A stretch of DNA of 36,383 nt from Saprospiraceae bacterium (GTDB lineage Bacteria; Bacteroidota; Bacteroidia; Chitinophagales; Saprospiraceae), in contig JAHDBH010000017.1 of assembly GCA_020630495.1 (NCBI GenBank), forward strand, positions 1 through 36,383. Direction: 5' to 3'. Of this stretch, positions 18,178-28,596 are shown in pieces. The notes under the pieces were generated by a model, which worked only from the letters and a program-made list of their open reading frames with translations, made no database searches and was not told the DNA's origin. A program made the translations under genes and the position numbers. Numbering within the stretch: the stretch's first letter is position 1; each line of letters starts with the position of its first letter.

Positions 18178-18208
18178 TTGCAGAGATGACTCAGTAGTCT
18201 TATCTTTG
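18178..18208 (+). promoter_or_regulatory. Bacteroidota-type promoter for DUF177-rpmF
   Basis: TTG at 18178-18180, a 20-bp spacer, then TATCTTTG at 18201-18208, a perfect fit to the TTG-N19/20-TAnnTTTG consensus of Bacteroidota primary sigma factor promoters. The predicted transcript start lies about 25 bp before the ATG at 18240. Confidence 0.7.
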
Positions 18209-18239
18209 CAGCCGTTTTTGAAGAGAAAAGTTCTTTGTC

Positions 18240-18773
18240 ATGGCTTCATTGAGAGACTTCAGGATACCCATCAAGGGCCTGCCAGAAGGATCATCCCTCT
18301 GGGAATATGAATTGCAGCCCGATTTCTTCTCGTTGCTTGAAGGTGTGGTATCCGTAGACGGAGAGTTTTACGCTTCTGTAGATGCATTTAAGAAACCTGG
18401 AATCATCCAGCTCGACATCAGCATCACTGGTCATAAGAGAGCATCCTGCGACATATGTCTCACACAGATCCAAGTACCAGCCCAGGGAGAGTACACGCTC
18501 TACTGCAAGTACGTGGGTGACCATATGGACGAGCTAGAGGAGGATGTGATCATCATAGATCAGGAACAGTCTCATCTGTCTCTAGCTATGTACTTCTACG
18601 AGTACGTACTACTCAGTCTTCCTATCACTAATAGGATCGACTGTGAAGATATGCCAGATAGACCCTGTGACGATGAAGTGCTAGACAAGATGCAAGATCC
18701 TATCAATGACGACGACAAGAAAGAAAATGAAAATCCCTGGGATACGCTCAGAGATATACAGATAGACAGTTAA
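18240..18773 (+). CDS. DUF177 (YceD-family) protein
   Basis: Protein of 177 residues with YceD/DUF177 features: a beta-rich N-terminal half, a central CDICL motif (the family's Cys-containing turn), and an acidic C-terminal tail with EDMPDRPCDD and NPWDTLRDI. DUF177 genes sit immediately upstream of rpmF in many bacteria, as here (16-bp gap). The family has been linked to 23S rRNA metabolism and ribosome assembly in bacteria and plastids; the role here is inferred by homology and position. It is translated from a short leader behind a clear promoter, and with rpmF forms a two-gene unit closed by a terminator hairpin. Confidence 0.85.
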   Translation: MASLRDFRIPIKGLPEGSSLWEYELQPDFFSLLEGVVSVDGEFYASVDAFKKPGIIQLDISITGHKRASCDICLTQIQVPAQGEYTLYCKYVGDHMDELEEDVIIIDQEQSHLSLAMYFYEYVLLSLPITNRIDCEDMPDRPCDDEVLDKMQDPINDDDKKENENPWDTLRDIQIDS

Positions 18774-18789
18774 ACTATAACAACGACTC

Positions 18790-18987
18790 ATGGCACATCC
18801 AAAGAGTAAAAAGTCCAAGTCCAAAAGAGACAAAAGACGTACGCACAAAAAATTGACCGCTGCGCAGATAGGAATCTGTAAAGAGACTGGTGAAGCGCAC
18901 AGATGGCACAGAGCCTACTGGCATGAAGGCAGCATGTACTACAAAGGCCAAGTGGTCATAGAAGCGGTAGAAGAGATCGAGGACTAA
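18790..18987 (+). CDS. rpmF: 50S ribosomal protein L32
   Basis: Protein of 65 residues starting MAHPKSKKSKSKRDKRRTHKK, the basic L32 N-terminus that contacts 23S rRNA. It ends with the YYKGQVV segment. The two CxxC pairs that bind zinc in many L32 proteins are absent; only one Cys (in GICKETG) remains. This resembles the zinc-free form found in Bacteroidota, including their HRAYWHEG stretch. It is co-transcribed with DUF177 just upstream, and an inverted-repeat terminator follows. Confidence 0.95.
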   Translation: MAHPKSKKSKSKRDKRRTHKKLTAAQIGICKETGEAHRWHRAYWHEGSMYYKGQVVIEAVEEIED

Positions 18988-19028
18988 TTCACTCCTCTTA
19001 CGATAGCAGCATAGATATATGCCAGCAG

Positions 19029-19066
19029 AAAAGCTCCGTCGTCTAGACTCGGGGCTTTTGTTGTTT
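19029..19066 (+). terminator. Rho-independent-type terminator after rpmF
   Basis: AAAAGCTCCG (19029-19038) pairs with CGGGGCTTTT (19050-19059) in a 10-bp stem with one G-U pair and an 11-base loop. A T-rich stretch (gttgttt) follows. It begins 41 bp after the rpmF stop. The hairpin occupies the region where an over-long ridA start would lie, which supports the shorter ridA. Confidence 0.7.
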
Positions 19067-19087
19067 CAGATCCTTACACATCATCAT

Positions 19088-19477
19088 ATGAAGACTATAC
19101 ACTATACCTCAGATGCTCCTGCACCCATAGGGCCTTACAGCCAAGCTGTATGGGCAGGTCATACCCTATACATCTCTGGCCAGGTAGCCATAAATCCGAG
19201 TACTGGAAAGGTACTTGACGGCGATACTCGAGACCAACTCACACTACTCATGGACAATCTACAGGCTATCATCACCTCTGCTGGACTGACCATGGAGCAC
19301 ATCGTCAAGGTAAGCGCATTCTTGATAGACATGGGTGAATATGCGATATTCAATGAGGTCTATGGAAGGTACTTTGACCATGACACGGCGCCCGCCAGAG
19401 AAGCTGTGCAAGTCTCAGCTCTCCCAGCTGGTGTACGCGTGGAAGTATCAGCTATAGCATACGATCCAAGTAAATAA
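19088..19477 (+). CDS. ridA: RidA family 2-iminobutanoate/2-iminopropanoate deaminase
   Basis: Protein of 129 residues, typical of the YjgF/YER057c/UK114 family. It begins MKTIHYTSDAPAPIGPYSQAV, has the GHTLYISGQVA segment, and ends with PAREAVQVSALPAGVRVEVSAIA, which holds the Arg that binds the substrate carboxylate. RidA hydrolyses reactive enamine/imine intermediates such as 2-aminoacrylate released by PLP enzymes, in the cytoplasm. I chose the ATG at 19088 because the family starts here and the in-frame upstream ATG lies before the terminator hairpin. trpS follows 3 bp after the stop, so the two are probably co-transcribed. Confidence 0.93.
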   Translation: MKTIHYTSDAPAPIGPYSQAVWAGHTLYISGQVAINPSTGKVLDGDTRDQLTLLMDNLQAIITSAGLTMEHIVKVSAFLIDMGEYAIFNEVYGRYFDHDTAPAREAVQVSALPAGVRVEVSAIAYDPSK

Positions 19478-19480
19478 GCT

Positions 19481-20494
19481 ATGAGTACTCAGAAAAATGT
19501 CCTCTCCTGCTTACAGCCCACTGGCGAGCTCCACGTGGGCAACTATCTAGGTGCGATCAAGAACATGGTCCAGCTACAGCAGGACTATAGATGTAGCTAT
19601 GGAGTGGTAGACTATCACTCTATGACCATGCCCTACAAGGCAGACAAGCTACGCCAAAATACCTGGAGTCTGTGTTTTCAGTTGCTCGCTTGCGGTATAG
19701 AGCCTGAGAATCTATTCATCCAGTCTCTCATACCAGAGCATCAGGAGCTGTGCTGGATATTCAGCTGTGTCACCTCCTATGGTGAGCTGCAGCGCATGAC
19801 GCAGTTCAAGGACAAGTCACAGCAAGTATCTCAGCAGGATGCTAAGCAGTTTATCTCCGCAGGTCTCCTCTACTATCCTGTGCTGCAGGCTGCAGATATA
19901 CTTATATACCATGCAGACTACGTCCCAGTGGGAAAGGATCAGGAGCAGCACCTAGAGCTGAGCCGCAATATCGCAGCGAGATTCAATCATCAGTTTGGCA
20001 CGGAGTATTTTAAGCATCCTGAGACTCTCTTCACTGAGACTCCCAAGGTCCTGAGCACAGCTGATCCTACTCGTAAGATGGGTAAGAGCCTAGGTGAGAA
20101 ACACTACATCGCACTGATAGACGATGAGGCACGCATCATCAAGAAGATCAAGTCAGCCGTCACGGATACTGGAGATAATCCTGCGGGCGAGATGAGCCCG
20201 GGCGTCAAGAATCTATTTATACTGCTACAAAATTTCGGGGACGCAGCTGCTCATGAGAGTCTACTCGAGGACTATGCTCAGGGATCGCTCAAGTACAGCG
20301 AGCTCAAGCAGACCGTGGCAGATGCCACTGTGTCATATCTCCGTCCTATACAGGAGCGTCACCGTGAAATTACCAGCGATAAGCGCCGTTACAAAGACAT
20401 GATCAAGGCAAGTAGCGCAGAAATAAGAAAGCGAGCCCAGCAGACGATTAGAGAAGTGCGAGATATCACAGGCTTACAATCTCTGAAACTGTGA
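19481..20494 (+). CDS. trpS: Tryptophanyl-tRNA synthetase
   Basis: Class I aminoacyl-tRNA synthetase of 337 residues that charges tRNA-Trp. The HIGH-type motif reads HVGN (18-21) in CLQPTGELHVGNYLGA, and the KMSKS loop reads KMGKS (199-203) after ADPTR. Other family landmarks are VPVGKDQEQHLELSR and the C-terminal helical region. Length matches the bacterial family. It starts 3 bp after ridA, and its TGA stop overlaps the GTG start of the next gene, suggesting translational coupling. Confidence 0.96.
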   Translation: MSTQKNVLSCLQPTGELHVGNYLGAIKNMVQLQQDYRCSYGVVDYHSMTMPYKADKLRQNTWSLCFQLLACGIEPENLFIQSLIPEHQELCWIFSCVTSYGELQRMTQFKDKSQQVSQQDAKQFISAGLLYYPVLQAADILIYHADYVPVGKDQEQHLELSRNIAARFNHQFGTEYFKHPETLFTETPKVLSTADPTRKMGKSLGEKHYIALIDDEARIIKKIKSAVTDTGDNPAGEMSPGVKNLFILLQNFGDAAAHESLLEDYAQGSLKYSELKQTVADATVSYLRPIQERHREITSDKRRYKDMIKASSAEIRKRAQQTIREVRDITGLQSLKL

Positions 20495-21360
20495 GAATCA
20501 TCCTTCTCATCATCTTGAGTGTGAGCCTTGGCTCTACCGATGCTGTAGCTCAGATCAATCTCGATCAAGTACTGAGAGGACTAGATCCTGAGGTCGCCAG
20601 CGGATATGTGGCACCAGCAGCCGATGATCTAGCCATAGGCATGCACCAGGCACAGTATGACACACCGTGTAATAAGCGAGGCTTTCATCTTTCGCTTGGT
20701 GTGACACTGGCGCGACTGACTATCTCAGAAGAATCCTGGCGCTTCCAGGCAGAGGTGACCCAAGAGGGAGTCACTTCTGATCTTGACCTGCCCACCATAT
20801 GGGGACCAGACGAAGGAGTATCGACCAATTCTGAGAGTGGCACGATATTCACCTATCCTGGTGGTCTAGCTCAGCAGCATCTCTTGGTCGCAGTACCGCA
20901 GCTGAGGATAGGCACAGTGCATGACTTTGATATCGGTGTGCGCTATGCCAACTATGACTATGGATCACTCTTGGGGAAAATCAAGATGCAAGGACTTAGC
21001 ATAAGGTATGCTCTGGTGGATACCGAGCCTAGCACTTTTGGAGCGCTGAGCATCATGTATGACTACTCGCGTATAGATGTACAGGAGGATCTGCAAGTAC
21101 GTGGTCACAGCCTAGGCTTTATGGGTGGTCTACAGACACCCAAGCTGCAAGTGAGTGGCAGGCTGAGTTTTCTGCTTCGTACTGCTCGTCTTCAATACGA
21201 GAATCTCAGAGGTGAATCCATAGATACAGCATTGCTCAATACGGAACACTGGATAGCGGGTCTTTCCGCGGGTGTCAAGATCTGGCACTTCTCTGTGCAT
21301 GGCGAGTTTAATATCATTCCTGAAACTTCCTATGGCATGGGTGTGCACTTATTCTTATGA
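20491..21360 (+). CDS. DUF6588-like outer-membrane beta-barrel protein
   Basis: Protein of 289 residues beginning at a GTG that overlaps the trpS stop by 4 bp. A signal peptide (about 1-20, ending DAVAQ) is followed by a YVAPAADDLAIGM segment and alternating amphipathic strands, ending in GMGVHLFL. The N-terminal pattern (a Y..P...D...GM...Y.TP..KRGFHLSLG layout) resembles the Bacteroidota DUF6588 barrel family. That assignment is from memory and only moderately certain. The function of the family is unknown. The next gene, a lipoprotein, overlaps its stop by 4 bp, so barrel and lipoprotein may work together in the envelope (inference). Confidence 0.7.
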   Translation: MRIILLIILSVSLGSTDAVAQINLDQVLRGLDPEVASGYVAPAADDLAIGMHQAQYDTPCNKRGFHLSLGVTLARLTISEESWRFQAEVTQEGVTSDLDLPTIWGPDEGVSTNSESGTIFTYPGGLAQQHLLVAVPQLRIGTVHDFDIGVRYANYDYGSLLGKIKMQGLSIRYALVDTEPSTFGALSIMYDYSRIDVQEDLQVRGHSLGFMGGLQTPKLQVSGRLSFLLRTARLQYENLRGESIDTALLNTEHWIAGLSAGVKIWHFSVHGEFNIIPETSYGMGVHLFL

Positions 21361-21920
21361 GGTACGGCATACTCATCGGGATACTTATATTGCTGAGTGC
21401 TTGTGACGCATTTGATGTGCTGGATGAGCGCTTGGTAGAGTCATTTGTGCAAGAAAGGATCAGTGCTGATACCACCGTAGATGCGGTAGGTACATTGCAG
21501 TATGAGATCATCCTCGATAGCTCTGCACTGAGCAATGTGCGAGGATTTACAGTGGATGAACTGCGTGAAATTTCACTTCCCAGCTATAGCCTGCAGATTG
21601 ATCTGCAAGAGAGCACATTCGCTACCGAGTACAGCATCGAGATAGGCATAGATTCACAGGTATTATTTGCTGAGACGTACCGTCTCGAAGATTTAGAAAT
21701 GGTAGAGGTAGATCTCAGCTCTGCCTTAGAACTGCCACTTGTGTCATATCTTGAGACCTACATTGCTAGAGGAGAAGTAGGACGCATTTTCACGAAAGTG
21801 AGCCCTAACTCCCAGGGAGCGGTCTACACGTGCCAGATCGCTCACGAGTCATTGATCTATATGAGCGTACGGAGCTGCGAGCAAGTACCAGCTGGATCAT
21901 CGCTTGAGAGCTGCCCATAA
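21357..21920 (+). CDS. Hypothetical lipoprotein
   Basis: Protein of 187 residues with a lipoprotein signal peptide: MRYGILIGILILLSAC, lipobox LSAC, lipidated Cys at residue 16. The mature part is acidic, predicted beta-rich, and has two further Cys pairs near the C-terminus (YTCQ, RSCEQ, ESCP). I recognise no domain. Its ATG overlaps the stop of the barrel gene (ATGA), and the FAH hydrolase follows 9 bp later. The tight coupling to the barrel suggests an envelope pair. Confidence 0.7.
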   Translation: MRYGILIGILILLSACDAFDVLDERLVESFVQERISADTTVDAVGTLQYEIILDSSALSNVRGFTVDELREISLPSYSLQIDLQESTFATEYSIEIGIDSQVLFAETYRLEDLEMVEVDLSSALELPLVSYLETYIARGEVGRIFTKVSPNSQGAVYTCQIAHESLIYMSVRSCEQVPAGSSLESCP

Positions 21921-21929
21921 ATCTTATCC

Positions 21930-22541
21930 ATGAAAATCATCTGCATAGGAAGAAACTACCTAGATCACATCCGCGAACTGGACAATGAAGTGCCTTCTGC
22001 TCCACTTGTATTTCTCAAGCCAGCAACGGCGCTGCTGGTGAATGACAAGGCATTTTATATACCAGAGCACAGTAAGGATGTGCACTACGAGGCCGAGATC
22101 GTACTGAAAATCTGCAAAAACGGTCGCCACGTCAAGCCTGAGTACGCCCGTGGCTACTACCAAGAGGCCACCATAGGTATTGACTTCACGGCTCGCGATG
22201 TGCAGCAGGCCTGTAAGGCTGCTGGCCACCCTTGGGAAATCGCAAAGGGCTTTGACCATAGTGCTCCTGTGGGAAGGTTTTTGCCCTTTGACGATATATT
22301 TATCGAGGACCACATCGAGTATGAGCTTGACAAAAATGGTGAGACGGTCCAGCGCGGCGATAGTCGCAAGATGATCCACAGCTTTGACGAGATCATCTGC
22401 TATATCTCACGATTCTTTAAACTTCAGGTGGGTGACTATGTCTTTACTGGTACACCAGCTGGTGTAGGACCCGTGAAGATCGGAGATGTCCTCACCGCCA
22501 AGGTCGCAGGTGAGCAGGTGCTGAGATGTCCAGTCAAATAG
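21930..22541 (+). CDS. Fumarylacetoacetate hydrolase (FAH) family protein, FAHD1-like
   Basis: Protein of 203 residues matching the short FAH family. It begins MKIICIGRNYLDHIREL. The metal-binding EAEIVLKI motif is present, as are KGFDHSAPVGRF and the closing GTPAGVGPVKIGD loop. Members with this layout are Mg2+-dependent acylpyruvate hydrolases or oxaloacetate decarboxylases. The exact substrate cannot be read from the sequence. An oxaloacetate-directed activity would be interesting given the oadGAB genes in the window, but they are 8 kb away. It probably ends the ridA-trpS run; metK has its own -7 element at the junction. Confidence 0.9.
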   Translation: MKIICIGRNYLDHIRELDNEVPSAPLVFLKPATALLVNDKAFYIPEHSKDVHYEAEIVLKICKNGRHVKPEYARGYYQEATIGIDFTARDVQQACKAAGHPWEIAKGFDHSAPVGRFLPFDDIFIEDHIEYELDKNGETVQRGDSRKMIHSFDEIICYISRFFKLQVGDYVFTGTPAGVGPVKIGDVLTAKVAGEQVLRCPVK

Positions 22542-22551
22542 GCAATTCTTG

Positions 22552-22559
22552 TACCTTTG
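22552..22559 (+). promoter_or_regulatory. TAnnTTTG -7 element upstream of metK
   Basis: TACCTTTG lies 37 bp before the metK ATG and would give a leader of about 30 nt. No TTG is visible at the expected upstream distance, so the -33 part is weak. The leader is too short for a SAM riboswitch. Confidence 0.5.
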
Positions 22560-22596
22560 AGCAGCCTATCACTATAAGCCTTTAAATTACACATAC

Positions 22597-23853
22597 ATGC
22601 CATATCTATTCACTTCAGAGTCAGTCTCTGAAGGACACCCAGACAAAGTAGCCGATCAGATCAGTGACGCACTTTTGGATCACTTTATAGCCTTTGATCC
22701 TCAATCCAAAGTAGCCTGCGAAACCCTCGTCACCACTGGTCAGGTAATCCTGGCAGGCGAGGTCAAGTCGACCACCTATCTAGACTTACAATCTATAGCA
22801 CGTGACGCTATCCAGAAGATAGGATACACTAAGAGTGAGCTCATGTTTGAAGCAGCGAGCTGCGGTGTACTCTCAAGCATCCATGAGCAATCTGACGAGA
22901 TCAATATGGGCGTAGATCGCTCTGATCCCAAGGAGCAGGGTGCTGGTGATCAAGGGATGATGTTTGGCTATGCTACCAGCGAGACTGATAATTACATGCC
23001 GCTAGCTCTAGATCTATCGCACAGACTGCTGACTAAGTTGGCGGAGCTGCGGCGCGAGAATACGCGCCTCGATTACCTCAGACCTGATGCTAAGTCACAG
23101 GTGACTATAGAGTACTCAGACGATCACAAGCCTATACGTATAGACAGCATCGTGGTGTCTACGCAGCATGATGACTTTGACGAAGATGAGAGGATGCTGG
23201 CTAAGATCAAGCAAGACGTCATCAATGTGCTCGTGCCAGAGGTGAAGAAAGATCTGCGCAGTGATATCCAGGCTCTCTTCAATGACGATATAAAATATCA
23301 TGTCAATCCTACGGGGAAATTTGTCATCGGTGGACCGCATGGAGATACGGGCCTCACTGGTCGTAAGATCATCGTGGATACCTATGGCGGTAAGGGAGCA
23401 CATGGTGGCGGTGCATTCTCTGGAAAAGACCCGAGTAAAGTGGATCGATCAGCAGCTTATGCCACGCGCCATATCGCTAAGAATATGGTGGCAGCAGGTG
23501 TATGCGACGAGATACTCGTACAAGTAAGCTACGCTATAGGGGTAGTAGAACCTACCAATATCTACGTCAACACATACGGCACTTCCAAAGTATCCGCAAG
23601 TGACGGCGAGATTGCCCAAGCGGCCAAGGAGATCTTTGACATGACTCCCTATGGCATAGAGACACGGCTCAAGCTCCGCAATCCTATCTACGGTCCTACT
23701 GCCGCTTACGGTCACATGGGGCGTAAAGCTGAGACGGTCACCCGTACATTCAGGGATGGATCAGGTCAAGAAAAGACTGTGGACGTAGAACTATTTACAT
23801 GGGAAAAGCTTGATCACGTAGACGCCATCAAAAAACACTTTAGCATCACTTAA
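22597..23853 (+). CDS. metK: S-adenosylmethionine synthase
   Basis: Protein of 418 residues that makes S-adenosylmethionine from methionine and ATP in the cytoplasm. Motifs seen in order are [20 protein letters not shown] (ATP/Mg site), [12 protein letters not shown] (the methionine-binding loop region), [20 protein letters not shown], and the P-loop-like [19 protein letters not shown]. Length and motif order match the bacterial enzyme. A -7 element lies 37 bp upstream. gcvP begins 37 bp after the stop, and the two may share transcripts, linking methyl and one-carbon metabolism. Confidence 0.97.
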   Translation: MPYLFTSESVSEGHPDKVADQISDALLDHFIAFDPQSKVACETLVTTGQVILAGEVKSTTYLDLQSIARDAIQKIGYTKSELMFEAASCGVLSSIHEQSDEINMGVDRSDPKEQGAGDQGMMFGYATSETDNYMPLALDLSHRLLTKLAELRRENTRLDYLRPDAKSQVTIEYSDDHKPIRIDSIVVSTQHDDFDEDERMLAKIKQDVINVLVPEVKKDLRSDIQALFNDDIKYHVNPTGKFVIGGPHGDTGLTGRKIIVDTYGGKGAHGGGAFSGKDPSKVDRSAAYATRHIAKNMVAAGVCDEILVQVSYAIGVVEPTNIYVNTYGTSKVSASDGEIAQAAKEIFDMTPYGIETRLKLRNPIYGPTAAYGHMGRKAETVTRTFRDGSGQEKTVDVELFTWEKLDHVDAIKKHFSIT

Positions 23854-23890
23854 TCAGCCATTTACTTTACCTACACTTATATCATTCGCC

Positions 23891-26743
<2,853 letters not shown>

Positions 26744-26804
26744 TGCGGACGTAATGTACTGGTCTCGCTTGCTGCTCAGAAATCTGTAGGGACAGAAGAT
26801 CATA

Positions 26805-26832
26805 GGATACTAGCTGCCGCCAGCTGCTATCC
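26805..26832 (+). terminator. Strong hairpin downstream of gcvP, no U-tract
   Basis: GGATA pairs with TATCC and AGCTG pairs with CAGCT around a CCGC loop. Between the two stem blocks lie one C-C mismatch and one possible G-U pair. It begins 61 bp after the gcvP stop. No T-run follows, so it could be a weak terminator, an RNA-end stabiliser, or chance. Confidence 0.4.
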
Positions 26833-26936
26833 ACAGGTCTATATGTCGGTGTTGGGTCATGACTCTAGCTGCACACATTGGGTAATAGCATTTAAACCAC
26901 ACGGGGTATTTGGAGTCTCATAAGAAAGCACACGTC

Positions 26937-28058
26937 ATGACAGCTCAAGGGAAAATATCTGGACCAGGCATATTTCTACTACTCCTACTCTGCTGCTGTG
27001 AGATGAGCCCAGATGATGTGCCTGTGCCCGTGCCTTCTCCAGTCGATTCCCTGTATTTCCCACCTGTAGAGGGGAATACTTGGGAGACAAAATCGCTCGA
27101 TGAACTGGAGTGGCAGGCGAGTGATCTCAGCGAGTTACTTGATTTTCTAGAATCTCAGGGCACCCGCGCTTTTATCATATTGCACGGCGGTAAAGTGGTC
27201 GTGGAAGAGTACTGGGGTCGGGAGATTGATGGCAGCGGTGACTTTGATCAAGACAGCTACTGGTACTGGGCATCCGCTGGAAAGACTCTTACTTCCACAC
27301 TCATAGGTATAGCCCAGAATGAGGGTCATCTCCTTCTATCTGATCCTACCTCGGTGCATCTAGGCTCTGGCTGGTCATCCATGTCATCAGATCTGGAAAA
27401 TGATATTTCTATATTCCATCAGTTGACCATGACGACTGGTCTGGACTATACAGTAAACGACAATCACTGTACGGATCCCGATTGTCTGCGATACCTAAAT
27501 GAAGCTGGCAGTGAATGGTACTATCACAATGCGCCTTACACGCTTTTGACGGAAGTTATATCATCCGCCGCAGGTGCGAGTCTAGACGCTTACACGGAAG
27601 AGAAAATCGGCAGACACACTGGCATCAAGGGAAGATGGATACGCAGTGGATACAATAAAGTCTATTGGAGTACTGCTCGCGATATGGCAAGATTTGGCCT
27701 GCTGATATCTAGCAATGGAATGTGGGGTGAAGAAAGAGTCATCAGTGATACAAACTACATCCGTGATATGATCACGCCGTCACAAGACCATAATCCTTCC
27801 TATGGATACCTCTGGTGGCTCAATGGTCAGTCATCATACAAGTTGCCAGGCGTCAACACGGACTTTCCAGGTCAGCTATCACCTCATGCACCGCCAGATG
27901 CAGTCGCAGGCTTAGGGAAGAATGGTCAGATCGTACAGATCATTCCTAGCCTCGATCTAGTACTTGTGAGAATGGGAGAAGCACCAGATGACTCCACGGT
28001 GCCCACCGACTTCCATGATGAGCTATGGGAGCGTCTGCATCCTCTCCTGGGACGATAG
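26937..28058 (+). CDS. Lipoprotein serine hydrolase (beta-lactamase/penicillin-binding-protein class C fold)
   Basis: Protein of 373 residues from the ATG at 26937; a TTG at 26910 is less likely. A hydrophobic N-terminal segment ends in LLLLCCCE, a plausible lipobox. The serine beta-lactamase-family signature is present: S-x-x-K as SAGK (S113, K116) and Y-x-N as YHN (Y196, N198), with a C-terminal GLGKNGQIV region in place of the KTG box. Such proteins (pfam Beta-lactamase) are esterases, peptidases or amidases; the substrate is unknown, and there is no specific reason to predict drug resistance. It is convergent with the GNAT gene, with 10 bp between the stops. Confidence 0.88.
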   Translation: MTAQGKISGPGIFLLLLLCCCEMSPDDVPVPVPSPVDSLYFPPVEGNTWETKSLDELEWQASDLSELLDFLESQGTRAFIILHGGKVVVEEYWGREIDGSGDFDQDSYWYWASAGKTLTSTLIGIAQNEGHLLLSDPTSVHLGSGWSSMSSDLENDISIFHQLTMTTGLDYTVNDNHCTDPDCLRYLNEAGSEWYYHNAPYTLLTEVISSAAGASLDAYTEEKIGRHTGIKGRWIRSGYNKVYWSTARDMARFGLLISSNGMWGEERVISDTNYIRDMITPSQDHNPSYGYLWWLNGQSSYKLPGVNTDFPGQLSPHAPPDAVAGLGKNGQIVQIIPSLDLVLVRMGEAPDDSTVPTDFHDELWERLHPLLGR

Positions 28059-28068
28059 CGCATATGTA

Positions 28069-28596
28069 TCACAGCTCTATCTGATAGAGCAGACAGGGAT
28101 TGAGCCCTGAGCCTGCAAGCTTAGGATTGTCAAATTCTTTGACGAAGTGCATCCCGATCTTCTTCATGACGGCTATGCTGCCTAGATTGTCGCGAACCGT
28201 CACGGCATCGATCAGGCCTAATTCCAAATCTGCGCCTATCTCAAGACAGCGTCTGGCGGCCTCGGTCGCATAGCCTTGGCGCCAAGCACTGGATACAAGT
28301 CGCCATCCTATGTCCGTATTATCTTCCAAGACTGAGTGGCCCGATTGGTAAAGCATTCCACAAAATCCCAAGAAGTCACCATCTTCTTTGCGCTGCAATC
28401 GATAGTAGGTGTAGCCGTGATCTTGATAATTTTTTATCAAGCGATCCAGAAGGACCTGTGTGGCAGATCTATCCAGCGTAGATGGAAAGTGTCGCATGAC
28501 CTGGTCATCCTGACAAAGATCCAGCAGATCCTCTAAGTCCTCTTGCTTCCATGAGGTAAATGCGAGTCTGTCAGACTCAAATATGATCCGACTCAT
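28069..28596 (-). CDS. GNAT family N-acetyltransferase (RimJ/RimL-like)
   Basis: Protein of 175 residues with the GNAT pattern: an N-terminal ESDRLAFTSWKQED start typical of the RimJ/RimL branch, a DIGWRLVSSAWRQGYATEAAR segment forming the acetyl-CoA pyrophosphate loop, and a late DNLGSIAVMKKIGM helix. It transfers acetyl from acetyl-CoA to an amine; the substrate is unknown. Its ATG overlaps the TGA of the SulP gene (ATGA), so the two are translationally coupled although no functional link is obvious. Confidence 0.9.
   Translation of the reverse strand: MSRIIFESDRLAFTSWKQEDLEDLLDLCQDDQVMRHFPSTLDRSATQVLLDRLIKNYQDHGYTYYRLQRKEDGDFLGFCGMLYQSGHSVLEDNTDIGWRLVSSAWRQGYATEAARRCLEIGADLELGLIDAVTVRDNLGSIAVMKKIGMHFVKEFDNPKLAGSGLNPCLLYQIEL

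Noticed and set aside
19019-19087. N-terminal extension of RidA from ATG 19019
   Set aside because: It overlaps the rpmF terminator hairpin and adds 23 residues unlike the family.
22542-22596. SAM riboswitch upstream of metK
   Set aside because: Only 55 bp between genes, with a -7 element inside; no room for the aptamer.
23854-23890. Glycine riboswitch upstream of gcvP
   Set aside because: The 37-bp gap is far too short for a glycine aptamer.
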